A DNA stretch of 64,000 nt from Chloroflexales bacterium ZM16-3 (lineage in GTDB: Bacteria > Chloroflexota > Chloroflexia > Chloroflexales > Chloroflexaceae), in NCBI GenBank assembly GCA_004138175.2, contig RYFE02000016.1, positions 1 through 64,000 on the forward strand. Reading direction: 5' to 3'. Below, piece after piece: positions 23,426 to 35,185 of the stretch (its first letter is position 1; each line of letters begins with the position of its first letter). The position numbers and the translations under genes were made by a program. Below the pieces are notes generated by a model. It did not search any database and was not told the origin of the DNA. It saw only the letters and a list, made by a program, of their open reading frames with translations.

Positions 23426-24787
23426 TCAGTGCGTCGGCTTCCCGCCCACAAGCTCGCGTGCGATCTGGTTATGTCGAGTTACAAGCGACTCCACATCTAC
23501 CCCGACGAGCGCGCCGTCGCGCACCCGCACCTCGCCATGAATCACGCTCAGGCTCACCCCCTGCGGCTGGCAGAAGGCCAGGGCGGCCAGCGGGTCGTGG
23601 ACGGCACCGCCAGCCAGGCCCAGGCTATCGAGGCGGTAGCCGATCAGGTCGGCGCACATGCCGGGGGCGAGCTGTCCAATATCGTCGCGGCCAAGCACCT
23701 CGGCCCCGCCGCGCGTGGCCAGGCGCAGCGCCTCGCGCGCCCCCATCGCCGCCGGATCGCCCAGAACGCGCTGGAGCAGCATGGCCTGGCGGGCCTCGGC
23801 CAGCATATGCGAGCCATCGTTCGAGGCCGAGCCGTCCACGCCGAGGCCAACCCGCGCGCCGGCCCCCACCAGGGCGCGGATGGGCGCGATCCCCGAGGCC
23901 AGGCGCATGTTCGAGCTCGGGCAGTGGGCCACCCCCGTGCGCGTGCGGCCCAGCCGCCCCACCTCGTCCGATGAGGGGTGTACAACGTGGGCGTGCCATA
24001 CGTCCGGCCCAACCCAGCCCAGATCCTCGATCAGCTCCACCGGACGCCGCCCGAAGGTTTCGAGGCAATAACGCTCCTCATCTAGCGTCTCGGCCAGATG
24101 CGTGTGTGAGTGGACGCCATAGCTGCGGGCCAGGGCCAGGCTCTCGCGCATCAGGTCAAGCGAGACCGAGAAGGGCGAGCAGGGTGCCAGCACCACCCGC
24201 AGCATCGCGCCAGGCTTCGGGTCGTGATACTGTTCGATCAGCCGGCGCGAGTCGCGAAGGATGGTGCCCTCATCCTCGACCACATGGTCGGGCGGGAGAC
24301 CACCCTTGCTCTGGCCCACCGACATGCTGCCGCGAGCGGCGTGGAAGCGGAATCCCATCTCGGAGGCGGCCTGGATCTGGTCATCGAGGCGAGCACCGTT
24401 CGGCCAGAGATAGGTGTGGTCGCTTGAGGTCGTACATCCAGAGAGCATCAGCTCGGCGATCGCCACCTTGCTGCTCACATAGATCGCCTCGGGCGTGAGA
24501 TTCGCCCAGATCGGGTAGAGCGTGGTCAGCCATCCAAAGAGGTTGCTGTCTTGGGCCAGGCAGCGCGTGAGCGTCTGGGAGAAGTGATGGTGTGTGTTGA
24601 TCATCCCTGGCATTATCAGCATGCCCCGCGCGTCGATCACGCGATCCGCATCGCCGGGCAGATCGGCGCTCGGCCCAACCTGGGCAATCACCCCGTCTAT
24701 CGCGTAGATAGCGCCGTGGGCGATCCGCGTGTCCGCATCGTTCATGGTTACAATCAGATCGGCGTCTTTGATCAGCAGGGTAGGCAT
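23426..24787 (-). CDS. Amidohydrolase, 8-oxoguanine deaminase-like
   Basis: A 453-residue metal-dependent hydrolase of the AtzB/TrzA/8-oxoguanine deaminase group, which removes amino groups from purines or triazines. Metal and substrate motifs are visible: PGMINTHHHFSQTLTR (first His pair), DSNLFGWLTTLYPIWANLTP (typical of the 8-oxoguanine deaminase branch), YGVHSHTHLAETLDEE, HAHVVHPSSDE and the late Asp in VGLGVDGSASNDGSHM. The Cys-less C-terminal beta part is complete. The ATG at 24787 has GGGAGA a few nt upstream; an extension of seven residues is possible. It stands alone, convergent with the kinase gene. The exact substrate is inferred and could be another aminopurine. Confidence 0.82.
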   Translation of the reverse strand: MPTLLIKDADLIVTMNDADTRIAHGAIYAIDGVIAQVGPSADLPGDADRVIDARGMLIMPGMINTHHHFSQTLTRCLAQDSNLFGWLTTLYPIWANLTPEAIYVSSKVAIAELMLSGCTTSSDHTYLWPNGARLDDQIQAASEMGFRFHAARGSMSVGQSKGGLPPDHVVEDEGTILRDSRRLIEQYHDPKPGAMLRVVLAPCSPFSVSLDLMRESLALARSYGVHSHTHLAETLDEERYCLETFGRRPVELIEDLGWVGPDVWHAHVVHPSSDEVGRLGRTRTGVAHCPSSNMRLASGIAPIRALVGAGARVGLGVDGSASNDGSHMLAEARQAMLLQRVLGDPAAMGAREALRLATRGGAEVLGRDDIGQLAPGMCADLIGYRLDSLGLAGGAVHDPLAALAFCQPQGVSLSVIHGEVRVRDGALVGVDVESLVTRHNQIARELVGGKPTH

Positions 24788-24825
24788 CGGTTCTCCCTTA
24801 TAGAGCACTGAGCAGCATGCTTGAG

Positions 24826-24896
24826 AAACCTGTCAGGTGCGGCCAGCGAGGATATTCCCGCATACTGATGCGCCAGAGGCCGCACCTGACAGGTTT
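24826..24896. repeat. Inverted repeat between divergent genes
   Basis: AAACCTGTCAGGTGCGGCC and its exact reverse complement are 33 nt apart, between the starts of the amidohydrolase and the GAF kinase. This lies upstream of both genes, so it is more likely a mobile-type repeat or a regulatory site than a terminator. Confidence 0.75.
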
Positions 24897-24947
24897 ACGT
24901 CTCAAATAGGATTGTCCTATCCGTAGAAGTGGTTATACGTCAACAGT

Positions 24948-28084
<3,137 letters not shown>

Positions 28085-28088
<4 letters not shown>

Positions 28089-28113
28089 AGACGCCCCGGC
28101 GGGGCGCCTCTAC
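28085..28113. terminator. Palindrome between convergent genes
   Basis: GTAGAGACGCCCCG-G-CGGGGCGCCTCTAC overlaps the stop of the kinase gene and precedes the end of the minus-strand gene. One base pair differs from perfect (T to C), a G-U pair in RNA. Same family as 266-294. Confidence 0.75.
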
Positions 28114-28120
28114 GAATCCT

Positions 28121-28645
28121 CTAGCCCTGCCGCATCGACTGCACCGTCCGCGTAAGCTCCTCGGCGTTGAGCCAGCCGTGGTTGGCGATCAGGTCGCCGA
28201 TACGGCTCCAGCCACTGTGCTGATAGTCGCTGGCCTGCTCCTCAAGCACCACGGCCAGCTGCGCGGGGCTGATCGACGCCTCGCGGAGCAGCTGCTCGCC
28301 CAGGAACTGCGGCGGCAGATTGGGCGTCTGCTCTAGGCGGTCGAGGGTCTGCATCAGCAGGGTGACAGCGAGCACCGCCGCCGGGACGCGGTAGCGGCGG
28401 ACGAGGGCGAACCCGAGGGGCACCGGCTTGCTGCCCCCGTAACCTTGTGCGTCGGAGATAGCTGCGGCCAGCTCGCGCGACGAAAGGTAGCCCTGGTAGA
28501 CGAGGTAGTCGCCCAGACGGTAGGGCGGGTCTCCCGCAGGCTCGGGGCCTGGGGCGCGAGGCGGCGGGTAGCGGCTCACCGCGTCGTAGAACAGGTCGAG
28601 GATAGCGGTGCGGAGCTGCTCGTATGGCGATGGTGCCTCGGACAT
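28121..28645 (-). CDS. Protein of repeated MshEN/GspE-N-like units
   Basis: A 174-residue soluble protein. After a Pro-rich start it carries three or four units of the pattern LG-x2-L-x5-[IL]-x4-L-x3-L, as in [40 protein letters not shown] and [20 protein letters not shown]. This is the repeat of the N-terminal domain of GspE/PilB ATPases (MshEN), which binds c-di-GMP in some members. The c-di-GMP-binding residues (paired RLGxxL with L-x5-G) are only partly visible, so ligand binding is uncertain. No ATPase domain is attached. It lies divergent from glgC. Function unknown; it may sense c-di-GMP or pair with a pilus motor elsewhere. Confidence 0.65.
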   Translation of the reverse strand: MSEAPSPYEQLRTAILDLFYDAVSRYPPPRAPGPEPAGDPPYRLGDYLVYQGYLSSRELAAAISDAQGYGGSKPVPLGFALVRRYRVPAAVLAVTLLMQTLDRLEQTPNLPPQFLGEQLLREASISPAQLAVVLEEQASDYQHSGWSRIGDLIANHGWLNAEELTRTVQSMRQG

Positions 28646-28734
28646 GATGCGCTCCTTTGGCTGCGTGGGCGGCCCCGGCGTAATATGTTGGGAACCTATT
28701 GTACACTGCCTTGCGTAGGAGGCAAGCGCGAATC

Positions 28735-28771
28735 AGGGCAGCCCGAAGGCGTTGATTCTGCCCTTTTTTTT
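28735..28771 (+). terminator. Rho-independent terminator upstream of glgC
   Basis: AGGGCAG (28735-28741) pairs with CTGCCCT (28758-28764), followed by eight T. It reads on the plus strand although no plus-strand gene precedes it, so it ends either a short unlisted RNA or antisense transcription. Its T-run overlaps the -35 box of the glgC promoter. Confidence 0.6.
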
Positions 28772-28798
28772 GCGCATCCCCCCATTTACGGGTACAAT
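28770..28798 (+). promoter_or_regulatory. Promoter of glgC
   Basis: TTGCGC (28770-28775) and TACAAT (28793-28798) are separated by 17 nt, giving a leader of about 38 nt before the ATG at 28843. Confidence 0.55.
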
Positions 28799-28842
28799 CG
28801 GGCCAGCCCATAGGGAACCCTATATAGTGGCAGAGGAGCGCT

Positions 28843-30096
28843 ATGCGCGTCGTCGCGATGATTATGGCTGGCGGCGAGGGGACTCGCCTAAGCGTACTCT
28901 CGGAGAAGCGAGCCAAGCCCTCGGTACCCTTCGCCGGGAAGTTCCGAATTATTGACTTTACGCTCTCCAACTGCGTCAACTCAGGAATCTTCGATGTGGG
29001 CGTGCTCACGCAGTACCGCCCCCACTCGCTGAATGACCATATCGGAATCGGTAAGCCCTGGGATCTCGACCGCGCGCGGGGCGGGGTGCGCCTGCTCCAG
29101 CCCTACCAGGGCCGCAACGATGAGTCCTGGTACCGCGGCACCTCCGACGCGATCTACCAGAACCTGAACTATATCCAGGAGCGTCGCGCCGATCTGGTGA
29201 TCATTCTCTCTGGCGACCACATCTACAAGATGGACTACAACACCATCATCGCCACCCACATCCGTCAGCAGTGCGACCTGACAGTGGGCGTGATGGAGGT
29301 GCCGCTTGATGAGACGGACCGCTTCGGGATCATGACCACCGATGAGACGGACCGGATCGTCGAGTTCACCGAGAAGCCGAAGAACCGCGATAAGGGCAAC
29401 CTGGCCTCGATGGGCATCTACGTGTTTAACGCCGATGTCCTGATCAAGCGGCTCTCCGAGGGCAGCGACGATAAGCCCCGGATCGACTTCGGCAAGAACG
29501 TCATCCCGGCCATGGTCGCCGAGGATCGGGTCTACGCACACCGCTTCTCCGGCTACTGGGTGGATGTGGGGACGATCCAGTCCTACTGGGAGACGAGCAT
29601 CCAGCTGCTCGACCCAGCGCTCGACTTCGACCTGTACGACCAGGGCTGGGTGATCCGCACGCGCAGCGAGGAGCGCCCGCCGGTGAAGGTCGGCCCGCAG
29701 GCCCGCGTCGGCCAGTCGATCGTCTGTAACGGCTGCATGATCCGTGGCACGGTGGAGCGGTCGGTGCTCTCGCCGGGGGTGTATGTCTCGCCCGGCGCGG
29801 TTGTGCGCGACAGCGTGGTGATGAACGATACCTGGATTGGCCCCGGAGCTGTGCTCGACCGGGTGATCGTCGATAAGCAAGTGGTGATCGGCGCAGGCGC
29901 CCGCGTCGGATTCGGCGACGACCTGACTGTGCCTAACGCGCGCCAGCCCGACAAGCTCAACACGGGGATCTCGGTGATCGGCAAGTCGGCCCACATCCCG
30001 CCCGGCATCAGCGTCGGCAGAAATGTAGTGATCAACGCCGACCGCGACACCGAGGACTTTCCGGGCGGCGATGTGGCGTCGGGAGAGACGATTTAA
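28843..30096 (+). CDS. glgC: Glucose-1-phosphate adenylyltransferase
   Basis: A 417-residue enzyme making ADP-glucose from glucose-1-phosphate and ATP, the committed step of glycogen synthesis. The catalytic nucleotidyltransferase domain has [20 protein letters not shown] with Arg15 and Lys25, [27 protein letters not shown], the metal-binding Asp in [11 protein letters not shown] and [11 protein letters not shown] with [16 protein letters not shown]. The C-terminal part is a left-handed beta helix with hexapeptide repeats (for example [14 protein letters not shown]). AGAGGAG stands before the ATG. A paralogue lacking key residues follows after a palindrome; the two probably form a mixed tetramer. 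Identification is secure. Confidence 0.95.
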   Translation: MRVVAMIMAGGEGTRLSVLSEKRAKPSVPFAGKFRIIDFTLSNCVNSGIFDVGVLTQYRPHSLNDHIGIGKPWDLDRARGGVRLLQPYQGRNDESWYRGTSDAIYQNLNYIQERRADLVIILSGDHIYKMDYNTIIATHIRQQCDLTVGVMEVPLDETDRFGIMTTDETDRIVEFTEKPKNRDKGNLASMGIYVFNADVLIKRLSEGSDDKPRIDFGKNVIPAMVAEDRVYAHRFSGYWVDVGTIQSYWETSIQLLDPALDFDLYDQGWVIRTRSEERPPVKVGPQARVGQSIVCNGCMIRGTVERSVLSPGVYVSPGAVVRDSVVMNDTWIGPGAVLDRVIVDKQVVIGAGARVGFGDDLTVPNARQPDKLNTGISVIGKSAHIPPGISVGRNVVINADRDTEDFPGGDVASGETI

Positions 30097-30141
30097 TGTC
30101 CATTGTAGAGACGCCCCGGCGGGGCGTCTCTACAATGGACA
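30097..30141. repeat. 45-nt perfect palindrome between the two glgC-type genes
   Basis: Two 22-nt arms (starting TGTCCATTGTAGAGACGCC) are exact reverse complements around one G, directly behind the glgC stop. Its core is shared with 266-294 and 28085-28113, but the outer arms are different. In the operon it may limit expression of the second gene. Confidence 0.85.
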
Positions 30142-30150
30142 CAGAAGAAT

Positions 30151-31392
30151 ATGCTGCGAACACTTGCCCTCATTCTCGCCGGAGGCGACTCGCCCGCGTT
30201 AAGCGTCCTCACCGCAGAGCGCACCGAGGCGGCCGTGCCCTTCGGCGGCAAGTTCAAGATCGTCGACTTCACGCTCTCGAACTGTGTGAACTCGGGAATC
30301 TATAACGTGGGCGTGCTCACACAGTACCGCCCGCGCTCGCTCCACGCCCACCTCGGCGTCGGTCGGCCCTGGGACCTCGACCGCGCCCAGGGCGGCCTGC
30401 GCCTGCTGCACCCCTCGCCCACGCCCGACGGCGGCGGCTGGCAGCGCGGCACCGCCGACGCTGTGCGCTATAACCGCGACCTCGTTGAGGAGCAGGCCGT
30501 CGATGCGGTGCTGCTGCTGGCCGGCGACCATATCTACAAGATGGACTACACGCCGCTTATCCAGCTTCACGAGGAGCGCAATGCCGACGTGACCATGGCG
30601 GTCCACAGCGTCAGCCCCCACGATGTCCGCCGCTACGGGATCGTGTCGATGAGCAGCGACTGCCGGGTCGACCGCTTCGTCGAGAAGCCGCGCCGCTCCA
30701 TCTCTAGCCTAGCATCGATGGGCATCTACGTCTTTCGCAAGCAGTACCTGCTCGACCTGCTTACGAAGGGCGACGAGGCCGACTTCGGGCGGCACATCTT
30801 GCCAAAGATCGTCGGCAAGGCCAACACCTACGCCTACAACTTCCAGGGCTACTGGGCCGATGTCGGCACCGTCCAGTCCTTCTACGAGTCGAACATGGCC
30901 CTGCTGGCCGAGACCCCGGCCCTCGACCTGTACGACCCCGAGTGGATTATCCACACCACCAGCGCCGAGCGGCCCGGCGTGCAGATCGGCGAGGGCGCGC
31001 GGGTGGAGAACAGCCTGCTCAGCGATGGCTGCCAGGTCCACGGCAGCGTCGTGCGCTCGGTGCTCTCACCCGGCGTCTACATCTCGCCCGGCGCGATTGT
31101 GCGCGACTCGGTGATCTTTGGGGACGCCTGGGTCGGCCCGGACACGGTGATCGACCGCTGTATTGTGGATGAGGGCGTGCGGATCGGGGCCGGGGCGCTG
31201 ATCGGCGACGGCGAGGATAACACGCCGAACCATGAGGCCCCCGAGCGCATGAACACGGGGCTGAGCATCATCGGCCTGCGCGCCCAGATCCCTGACGGCA
31301 CGCGCATCGGCAGGAACGTGGCCGTCCGCCCGCGCACCGTCGAGAAGGCATTTGGCAAAGGTAAAGTTGTGGAGAGCGGGAGCACGATCTGA
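30151..31392 (+). CDS. GlgC-like protein lacking key catalytic residues (GlgD-type)
   Basis: A 413-residue paralogue of the preceding GlgC, alignable along its whole length. The nucleotide-binding start [17 protein letters not shown] has become GGDSPALSVLTAERTEA: the Arg of the G-x-G-T-R motif is Ala16 and the essential Lys is Glu26. The Asp of [11 protein letters not shown], the [19 protein letters not shown] block and the C-terminal beta helix are kept. Loss of both basic residues should stop catalysis, so this is probably a regulatory subunit, like GlgD of Bacillus-type glycogen operons and plant large subunits. It follows glgC in the same direction, 54 nt later. Its role is inferred from these changes; no direct proof exists in the sequence. 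Confidence 0.82.
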   Translation: MLRTLALILAGGDSPALSVLTAERTEAAVPFGGKFKIVDFTLSNCVNSGIYNVGVLTQYRPRSLHAHLGVGRPWDLDRAQGGLRLLHPSPTPDGGGWQRGTADAVRYNRDLVEEQAVDAVLLLAGDHIYKMDYTPLIQLHEERNADVTMAVHSVSPHDVRRYGIVSMSSDCRVDRFVEKPRRSISSLASMGIYVFRKQYLLDLLTKGDEADFGRHILPKIVGKANTYAYNFQGYWADVGTVQSFYESNMALLAETPALDLYDPEWIIHTTSAERPGVQIGEGARVENSLLSDGCQVHGSVVRSVLSPGVYISPGAIVRDSVIFGDAWVGPDTVIDRCIVDEGVRIGAGALIGDGEDNTPNHEAPERMNTGLSIIGLRAQIPDGTRIGRNVAVRPRTVEKAFGKGKVVESGSTI

Positions 31393-31451
31393 GTGTTGCG
31401 TGTTGAGTGATAGGTACATTGCTCAACACGCAACACGCAACACGCAACACT
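31392..31451. repeat. Inverted heptamer array (ACACGCA type)
   Basis: The left arm AGTGTTGCGTGTTGAGT is complementary to the right arm, where ACACGCA is repeated three to four times (31421-31451). It overlaps the glgD-type stop and ends 3 nt before the next ATG. Confidence 0.8.
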
Positions 31452-31454
31452 GCA

Positions 31455-32666
31455 ATGAACACCCCCGAGATCACGATCGACCCCACCCTACGCAGTCGGC
31501 TCCAGCAGGGCCACCCGTGGGTCTACCGCAACCATGTTCTTTCGGGCGGCGAGCGGCTGCGCTCAGGCCAGTGGGTGCGCGTGCGCTGCGGCGGCTGGCT
31601 CGCCTATGGCCTGTGGGACGCACGCAGCGCCATCGCCGTGCGCCTGTTTAGCCGCCAGGCAATCCCTGACGCCGACTGGGTCGGCGAGCGGGTCTGGGAG
31701 GCGTGGGAGCTGCGCGCGCCCATCCGCGACGCCACCTCAGCCACCAGCGCCTACCGCTGGGTGTATGGCGAGGGCGACGGCCTGCCCGGCTTGGTGGCCG
31801 ACCGCTACGGCGATTACGCCGTCATCCACACCTACGCCGACAGCGTCCAGGCGATTGTGCCCCAGGTGGCCGCCGCCATGCGCGCCTGCGACCCAGATCT
31901 GCGCGGGGTGGCTCTGCACCAGCGCCCACAGGAAGATGACGAGGACGGCGCGGGCGATGAGTCGCCAGCCCCCGGCCTCCGCGCCCTCTGGGGCGAGCTC
32001 CCGCCGCAGGATCTGGTTATCCAGGAGCACGGGCTCTACTTCCGCGCCGACCTGTGGCGCGGCCAGAAGACCGGCCTGTTCCTGGATCAGCGCGAGAACC
32101 GGCGCACGGTGGAGTCGCTGGCCGGCGGGCTTTCGGTGCTGAACTGCTTCGCCTACACCGGCGGGTTCTCGCTCTACGCCCTACGCGGCGGAGCGGCCGA
32201 GGTGACGAGCGTGGATATCGGGCGGGGGCTGGCCGAGGCCGCCGAGGACAACCTGGCCCTCAACCATCTGGAGGGCGGGCGACACCGGTTTGTCACCGAG
32301 GACTGCTTCGGCCTGCTGGACGCCTATGTGAAGGCGGGTCGGCGCTTCCAGATGCTGATCCTCGACCCGCCGAGCTTCGCGCGGGCCAAGGGCAACGCAC
32401 ACGCCGCCATGCGCGCCTACGCGCGCCTGAACGCCTTGGCTATGCGCTGTGTCGAGCCGGGCGGCCTGCTCGTCACCTCCAGCTGCACCAGCCAGGTTGG
32501 CTCTGAGCAGTTTCGGGCCATGCTGGGCGAGGCGGCGGCGACCGCCCAGCGCCGCGCCCAGATCATCTACGATGTCGGCCAGCCCGCCGACCACCCCGTG
32601 CCCGCCGCCTTCCCCGAGGGGCGCTACCTGAAGTTTGTTGTCGCGCGAGTGTCGGCCCTGGTGTAG
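31455..32666 (+). CDS. rlmI: 23S rRNA (cytosine-C5)-methyltransferase, RlmI-like
   Basis: A 403-residue class I SAM-dependent RNA methyltransferase. The N-terminal PUA-like domain (RLQQGHPWVYRNHVLSGG) is followed by an RFM-type middle part (YGEGDGLPGLVADRYGDYAV) and the catalytic domain with LNCFAYTGGFSLYAL (SAM binding), SVDIG, LDPPSFARAKG and the catalytic Cys in VTSSCTSQV. The mid-segment RPQEDDEDGAGDESPA is an acidic insert not usual in RlmI. The ATG at 31455 directly follows a repeat array and has no clear ribosome binding site. RlmI modifies C1962 of 23S rRNA in E. coli; this target is assumed, and RlmO-like specificity is possible. Confidence 0.85.
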   Translation: MNTPEITIDPTLRSRLQQGHPWVYRNHVLSGGERLRSGQWVRVRCGGWLAYGLWDARSAIAVRLFSRQAIPDADWVGERVWEAWELRAPIRDATSATSAYRWVYGEGDGLPGLVADRYGDYAVIHTYADSVQAIVPQVAAAMRACDPDLRGVALHQRPQEDDEDGAGDESPAPGLRALWGELPPQDLVIQEHGLYFRADLWRGQKTGLFLDQRENRRTVESLAGGLSVLNCFAYTGGFSLYALRGGAAEVTSVDIGRGLAEAAEDNLALNHLEGGRHRFVTEDCFGLLDAYVKAGRRFQMLILDPPSFARAKGNAHAAMRAYARLNALAMRCVEPGGLLVTSSCTSQVGSEQFRAMLGEAAATAQRRAQIIYDVGQPADHPVPAAFPEGRYLKFVVARVSALV

Positions 32667-32711
32667 AGGCGCAGCGCGCAGCGTCCCTATACCCTATTGT
32701 AATAACATTTG

Positions 32712-32720
32712 TGCTATAAT
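32712..32720 (+). promoter_or_regulatory. Extended -10 promoter, probably leaderless
   Basis: TG-C-TATAAT ends 5 nt before the ATG at 32726. There is no Shine-Dalgarno sequence; TTGTAA at 32697 is too close to be a normal -35 box. The glycosyltransferase mRNA probably starts at its ATG. Confidence 0.6.
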
Positions 32721-32725
32721 CTGGT

Positions 32726-33925
32726 ATGCACGTCCTACAGCTCTCCTGGGAATTCCCGCCCCACGTCGTCGGCGGGATGGGGCGCCACGTCGCCGAACTG
32801 GCCCCGGCCCTTGCCGAGGCTGGCGTGCGGGTGTCTGTCGTCACGCCGCAGCTGCGCGGCGGCCCCATTGTCGAGCACCTTGCCCCTGGCCTGAGCGTCT
32901 ACCGCGTCCCGCTCACGCCATCTCCCGGCGTCGATTACCCGCACTATGTGGCCCAGTGTAGCCTCGACCTTGGGCGCGCCGCGATGGGGATTGCCGCATC
33001 TATCGGGCAGTTCGATCTCATCCACGCCCACGACTGGCTCACCGCCGAGGCGGGCGGGCGGCTGAAGCACCTCTGGCGAATTCCGCTGGTGGCCACCGTC
33101 CACGCCACCGAGCGCGGGCGCGGGCGCGGCCACCTGGGCAGCCGCGCCGCGCAGCAGATCAACGACCAGGAGTGGCTGCTGACCTATGAGGCATGGCGCG
33201 TGATCGTTTGCTCACGGTTTATGTACGGCCAGGTGATCGACTACTTCCAGACGCCCGCCGACAAGGTCGATGTGGTATCGAATGGCGTGGCCCTCGCCCC
33301 CTCTCCCTTCGTCGGGCCCGAGGATCGGCTGGCCTTCCGGCGGCGCTTCGCGGCCGACGACGAGAGGCTGGTGTTCCACGTGGGCCGGATCGTCTACGAG
33401 AAGGGGCTGCATGTGCTGCTCGAAGCCTGGCCGCAGATCGCGCAGGCGGGCGCCCGCCTGCTGATCGCCGGCACCGGCGGCTACCTCGATGAGCTCCAAG
33501 GCCAGGCCGAGGCTGCCGGGCTGAACGGGCGCGTGCGCTTCGCCGGATTCCTCAGCGACGAGGAGCGTGATAAAATCTACCGTGTGGCGGATGTCGCGGT
33601 CTTTCCCTCGCTCTACGAGCCCTTCGGCATCGTTGCGCTTGAGGCGTCCGCCGCCGGCTGCCCGCTGGTGGTAAGCGACGCGGGCGGCCTCGCCGAGGTG
33701 GTCCGCCACGGTGAGACTGGGCTGATCGCCCCAGCATGGAATGTGGACGCCCTCGCCGCCGCCGTTCTGGAGTGCCTGCGCTCCCCCGAGCGGGCGGCCA
33801 CCCGCGCCGATGCGGCCCTCGCCGAGATGCGCCGACACTACACCTGGGACAGGATCTCTGAGTCGACGATCACTATCTATAAGCGCATCCTTGACGAGTG
33901 GCGGGCCGGTAGCTGGGGAAGGTAG
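32726..33925 (+). CDS. Glycosyltransferase family 4, probable glycogen/alpha-glucan synthase
   Basis: A 399-residue retaining glycosyltransferase with two Rossmann-type halves. The N-terminal half has LSWEFPPHVVGGMGRHVAEL, with the Gly-rich donor/acceptor loop, and FDLIHAHDWLTAEAG. The C-terminal half has VSNGV, VFHVGRIVYEKGLHVLLEA, LLIAGTGGYLDEL and the E-x7-E motif as YEPFGIVALEASAAG. The EFPPHVVGG start and HAHDWLT resemble GT4/GT5 starch-glycogen synthases. Near glgC and its partner, synthesis of an alpha-1,4-glucan from ADP-glucose is likely, though sucrose- or lipid-modifying GT4 enzymes cannot be excluded. It has its own promoter. Confidence 0.8.
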   Translation: MHVLQLSWEFPPHVVGGMGRHVAELAPALAEAGVRVSVVTPQLRGGPIVEHLAPGLSVYRVPLTPSPGVDYPHYVAQCSLDLGRAAMGIAASIGQFDLIHAHDWLTAEAGGRLKHLWRIPLVATVHATERGRGRGHLGSRAAQQINDQEWLLTYEAWRVIVCSRFMYGQVIDYFQTPADKVDVVSNGVALAPSPFVGPEDRLAFRRRFAADDERLVFHVGRIVYEKGLHVLLEAWPQIAQAGARLLIAGTGGYLDELQGQAEAAGLNGRVRFAGFLSDEERDKIYRVADVAVFPSLYEPFGIVALEASAAGCPLVVSDAGGLAEVVRHGETGLIAPAWNVDALAAAVLECLRSPERAATRADAALAEMRRHYTWDRISESTITIYKRILDEWRAGSWGR

Positions 33926-34018
33926 GTTGAATGTTAAATGTTGAATGTTGAATGTTGAATGACGGGCATTCAGCATTTAGCATTTAGCATTCAGCATTCA
34001 GCATTCAACATTCAAAAC
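33926..34018. repeat. Inverted heptamer array (TGAATGT type)
   Basis: The left arm is built of TTGAATG/TTAAATG units, the right arm of CATTCAG/CATTTAG/CATTCAA units, the imperfect reverse complement. It fills the whole gap from the glycosyltransferase stop to just before aroC. Confidence 0.85.
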
Positions 34019-34020
34019 AT

Positions 34021-35091
34021 ATGCCAGGAAATAGCTTCGGACAGAGCTTCCGCCTCACCACATGGGGCGAGTCACACGGGCCGGCGGTTGGGTGTACGGT
34101 CGATGGCTGCCCCTCGGGGCTGGATCTGACGGTTGAGGATATTCAGCGCGAACTGGAGCGCCGCCGCGTTGGCCAGAGCAAGGTCAGCTCGCAGCGCCAG
34201 GAGCCCGACCTTGTCCAGATCCTCTCCGGCGTCTTCGAGGGCCGCACCACCGGCACGCCGATCAGCATGGCGGTCTTCAACAGCGACGCCAAATCTGCGC
34301 ACTACGAGAGCATCAAGGATCTCTACCGGCCCGGCCACGCCGACTACAGCTGGGACGCAAAGTACGGCTTCCGCGACTGGCGCGGCGGCGGGCGGTCGAG
34401 CGCCCGCGAGACGATCGGGCGGGTGGCGGGCGGCGCGGTCGCTAAGCTGCTGCTGGCCCGCTCCGGCGTGCGCATCGTCGGCTACACCTTGCAGCTGGGC
34501 GACCTGCGGGCGAATGTGATCGACGAGGACGAGATCGAGCGCAACATTATGCGCTGCCCCGACCCGGCGGTGGCCGAGGAGATGGTGGCCAGGGTGGACG
34601 CGGCCCGCCACGCGCTAGACTCGCTCGGCGGCGTGGTTGAGGTGCGCGCCCGCGGCGTGCCCGCCGGCCTGGGCGAGCCGGTCTTCGATAAGCTCCAGGC
34701 CGATATCGGCAAGGCCATGTTCTCCATCCCTGCGATCAGGGGCGTGGAGTTTGGCGAGGGCTTCGGCGTGATCGGCCTGCGCGGCTCCGAGAATAACGAC
34801 CCCTTTATGCGCCGCGCGGACGGCAGTATCGGCACGACGAGCAACCGCCACGGCGGAATCCTCGGCGGGATCTCCACCGGCGAGGAGATTGTCGTGCGGC
34901 TGGCCGCCAAGCCCCCCGCCAGCATCGCACAGCCCCAGCAGACGGTGGACAACGCGGGCAACCCGGCCACCATCGAGGTTCACGGACGCCACGACCCGAC
35001 CGTGCTGCCGCGCCTTGTGCCGGTGGCCGAGGCTATGCTGGCCCTGGTGCTGGCCGACCATCTGCTGCGCCAGCGCGCTGCGCGCGCTTGA
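34021..35091 (+). CDS. aroC: Chorismate synthase
   Basis: A 356-residue flavin-dependent enzyme turning EPSP into chorismate, the last common step to aromatic amino acids. Signatures: [74 protein letters not shown] and a late [16 protein letters not shown] with RHDPTVLPR. All FMN- and substrate-binding blocks are present and length is normal. The ATG at 34021 follows a repeat array; no clear ribosome binding site is visible, so translation initiation is unusual. It leads a group with a membrane protein and tyrA. Identification is secure. Confidence 0.96.
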   Translation: MPGNSFGQSFRLTTWGESHGPAVGCTVDGCPSGLDLTVEDIQRELERRRVGQSKVSSQRQEPDLVQILSGVFEGRTTGTPISMAVFNSDAKSAHYESIKDLYRPGHADYSWDAKYGFRDWRGGGRSSARETIGRVAGGAVAKLLLARSGVRIVGYTLQLGDLRANVIDEDEIERNIMRCPDPAVAEEMVARVDAARHALDSLGGVVEVRARGVPAGLGEPVFDKLQADIGKAMFSIPAIRGVEFGEGFGVIGLRGSENNDPFMRRADGSIGTTSNRHGGILGGISTGEEIVVRLAAKPPASIAQPQQTVDNAGNPATIEVHGRHDPTVLPRLVPVAEAMLALVLADHLLRQRAARA

Positions 35092-35185
35092 TAATGTTGA
35101 ATGTTGAATGATGGGCACAGGTGCGAAGCATGCAATCGGATAAGGCAAGGTCATTCAACATTCAGCCTTCAACATTCAACATTAT
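35091..35185. repeat. Inverted heptamer arrays flanking a short spacer
   Basis: ATAATGTTGAATGTTGAATGA (35091-35111) and the inverted arm 35151-35185 (TCATTCAACATTCAG...) share the TGAATGT unit with 33926-34018. The right arm ends with ATTAT and includes the first two bases of the next gene's start codon. Confidence 0.8.
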
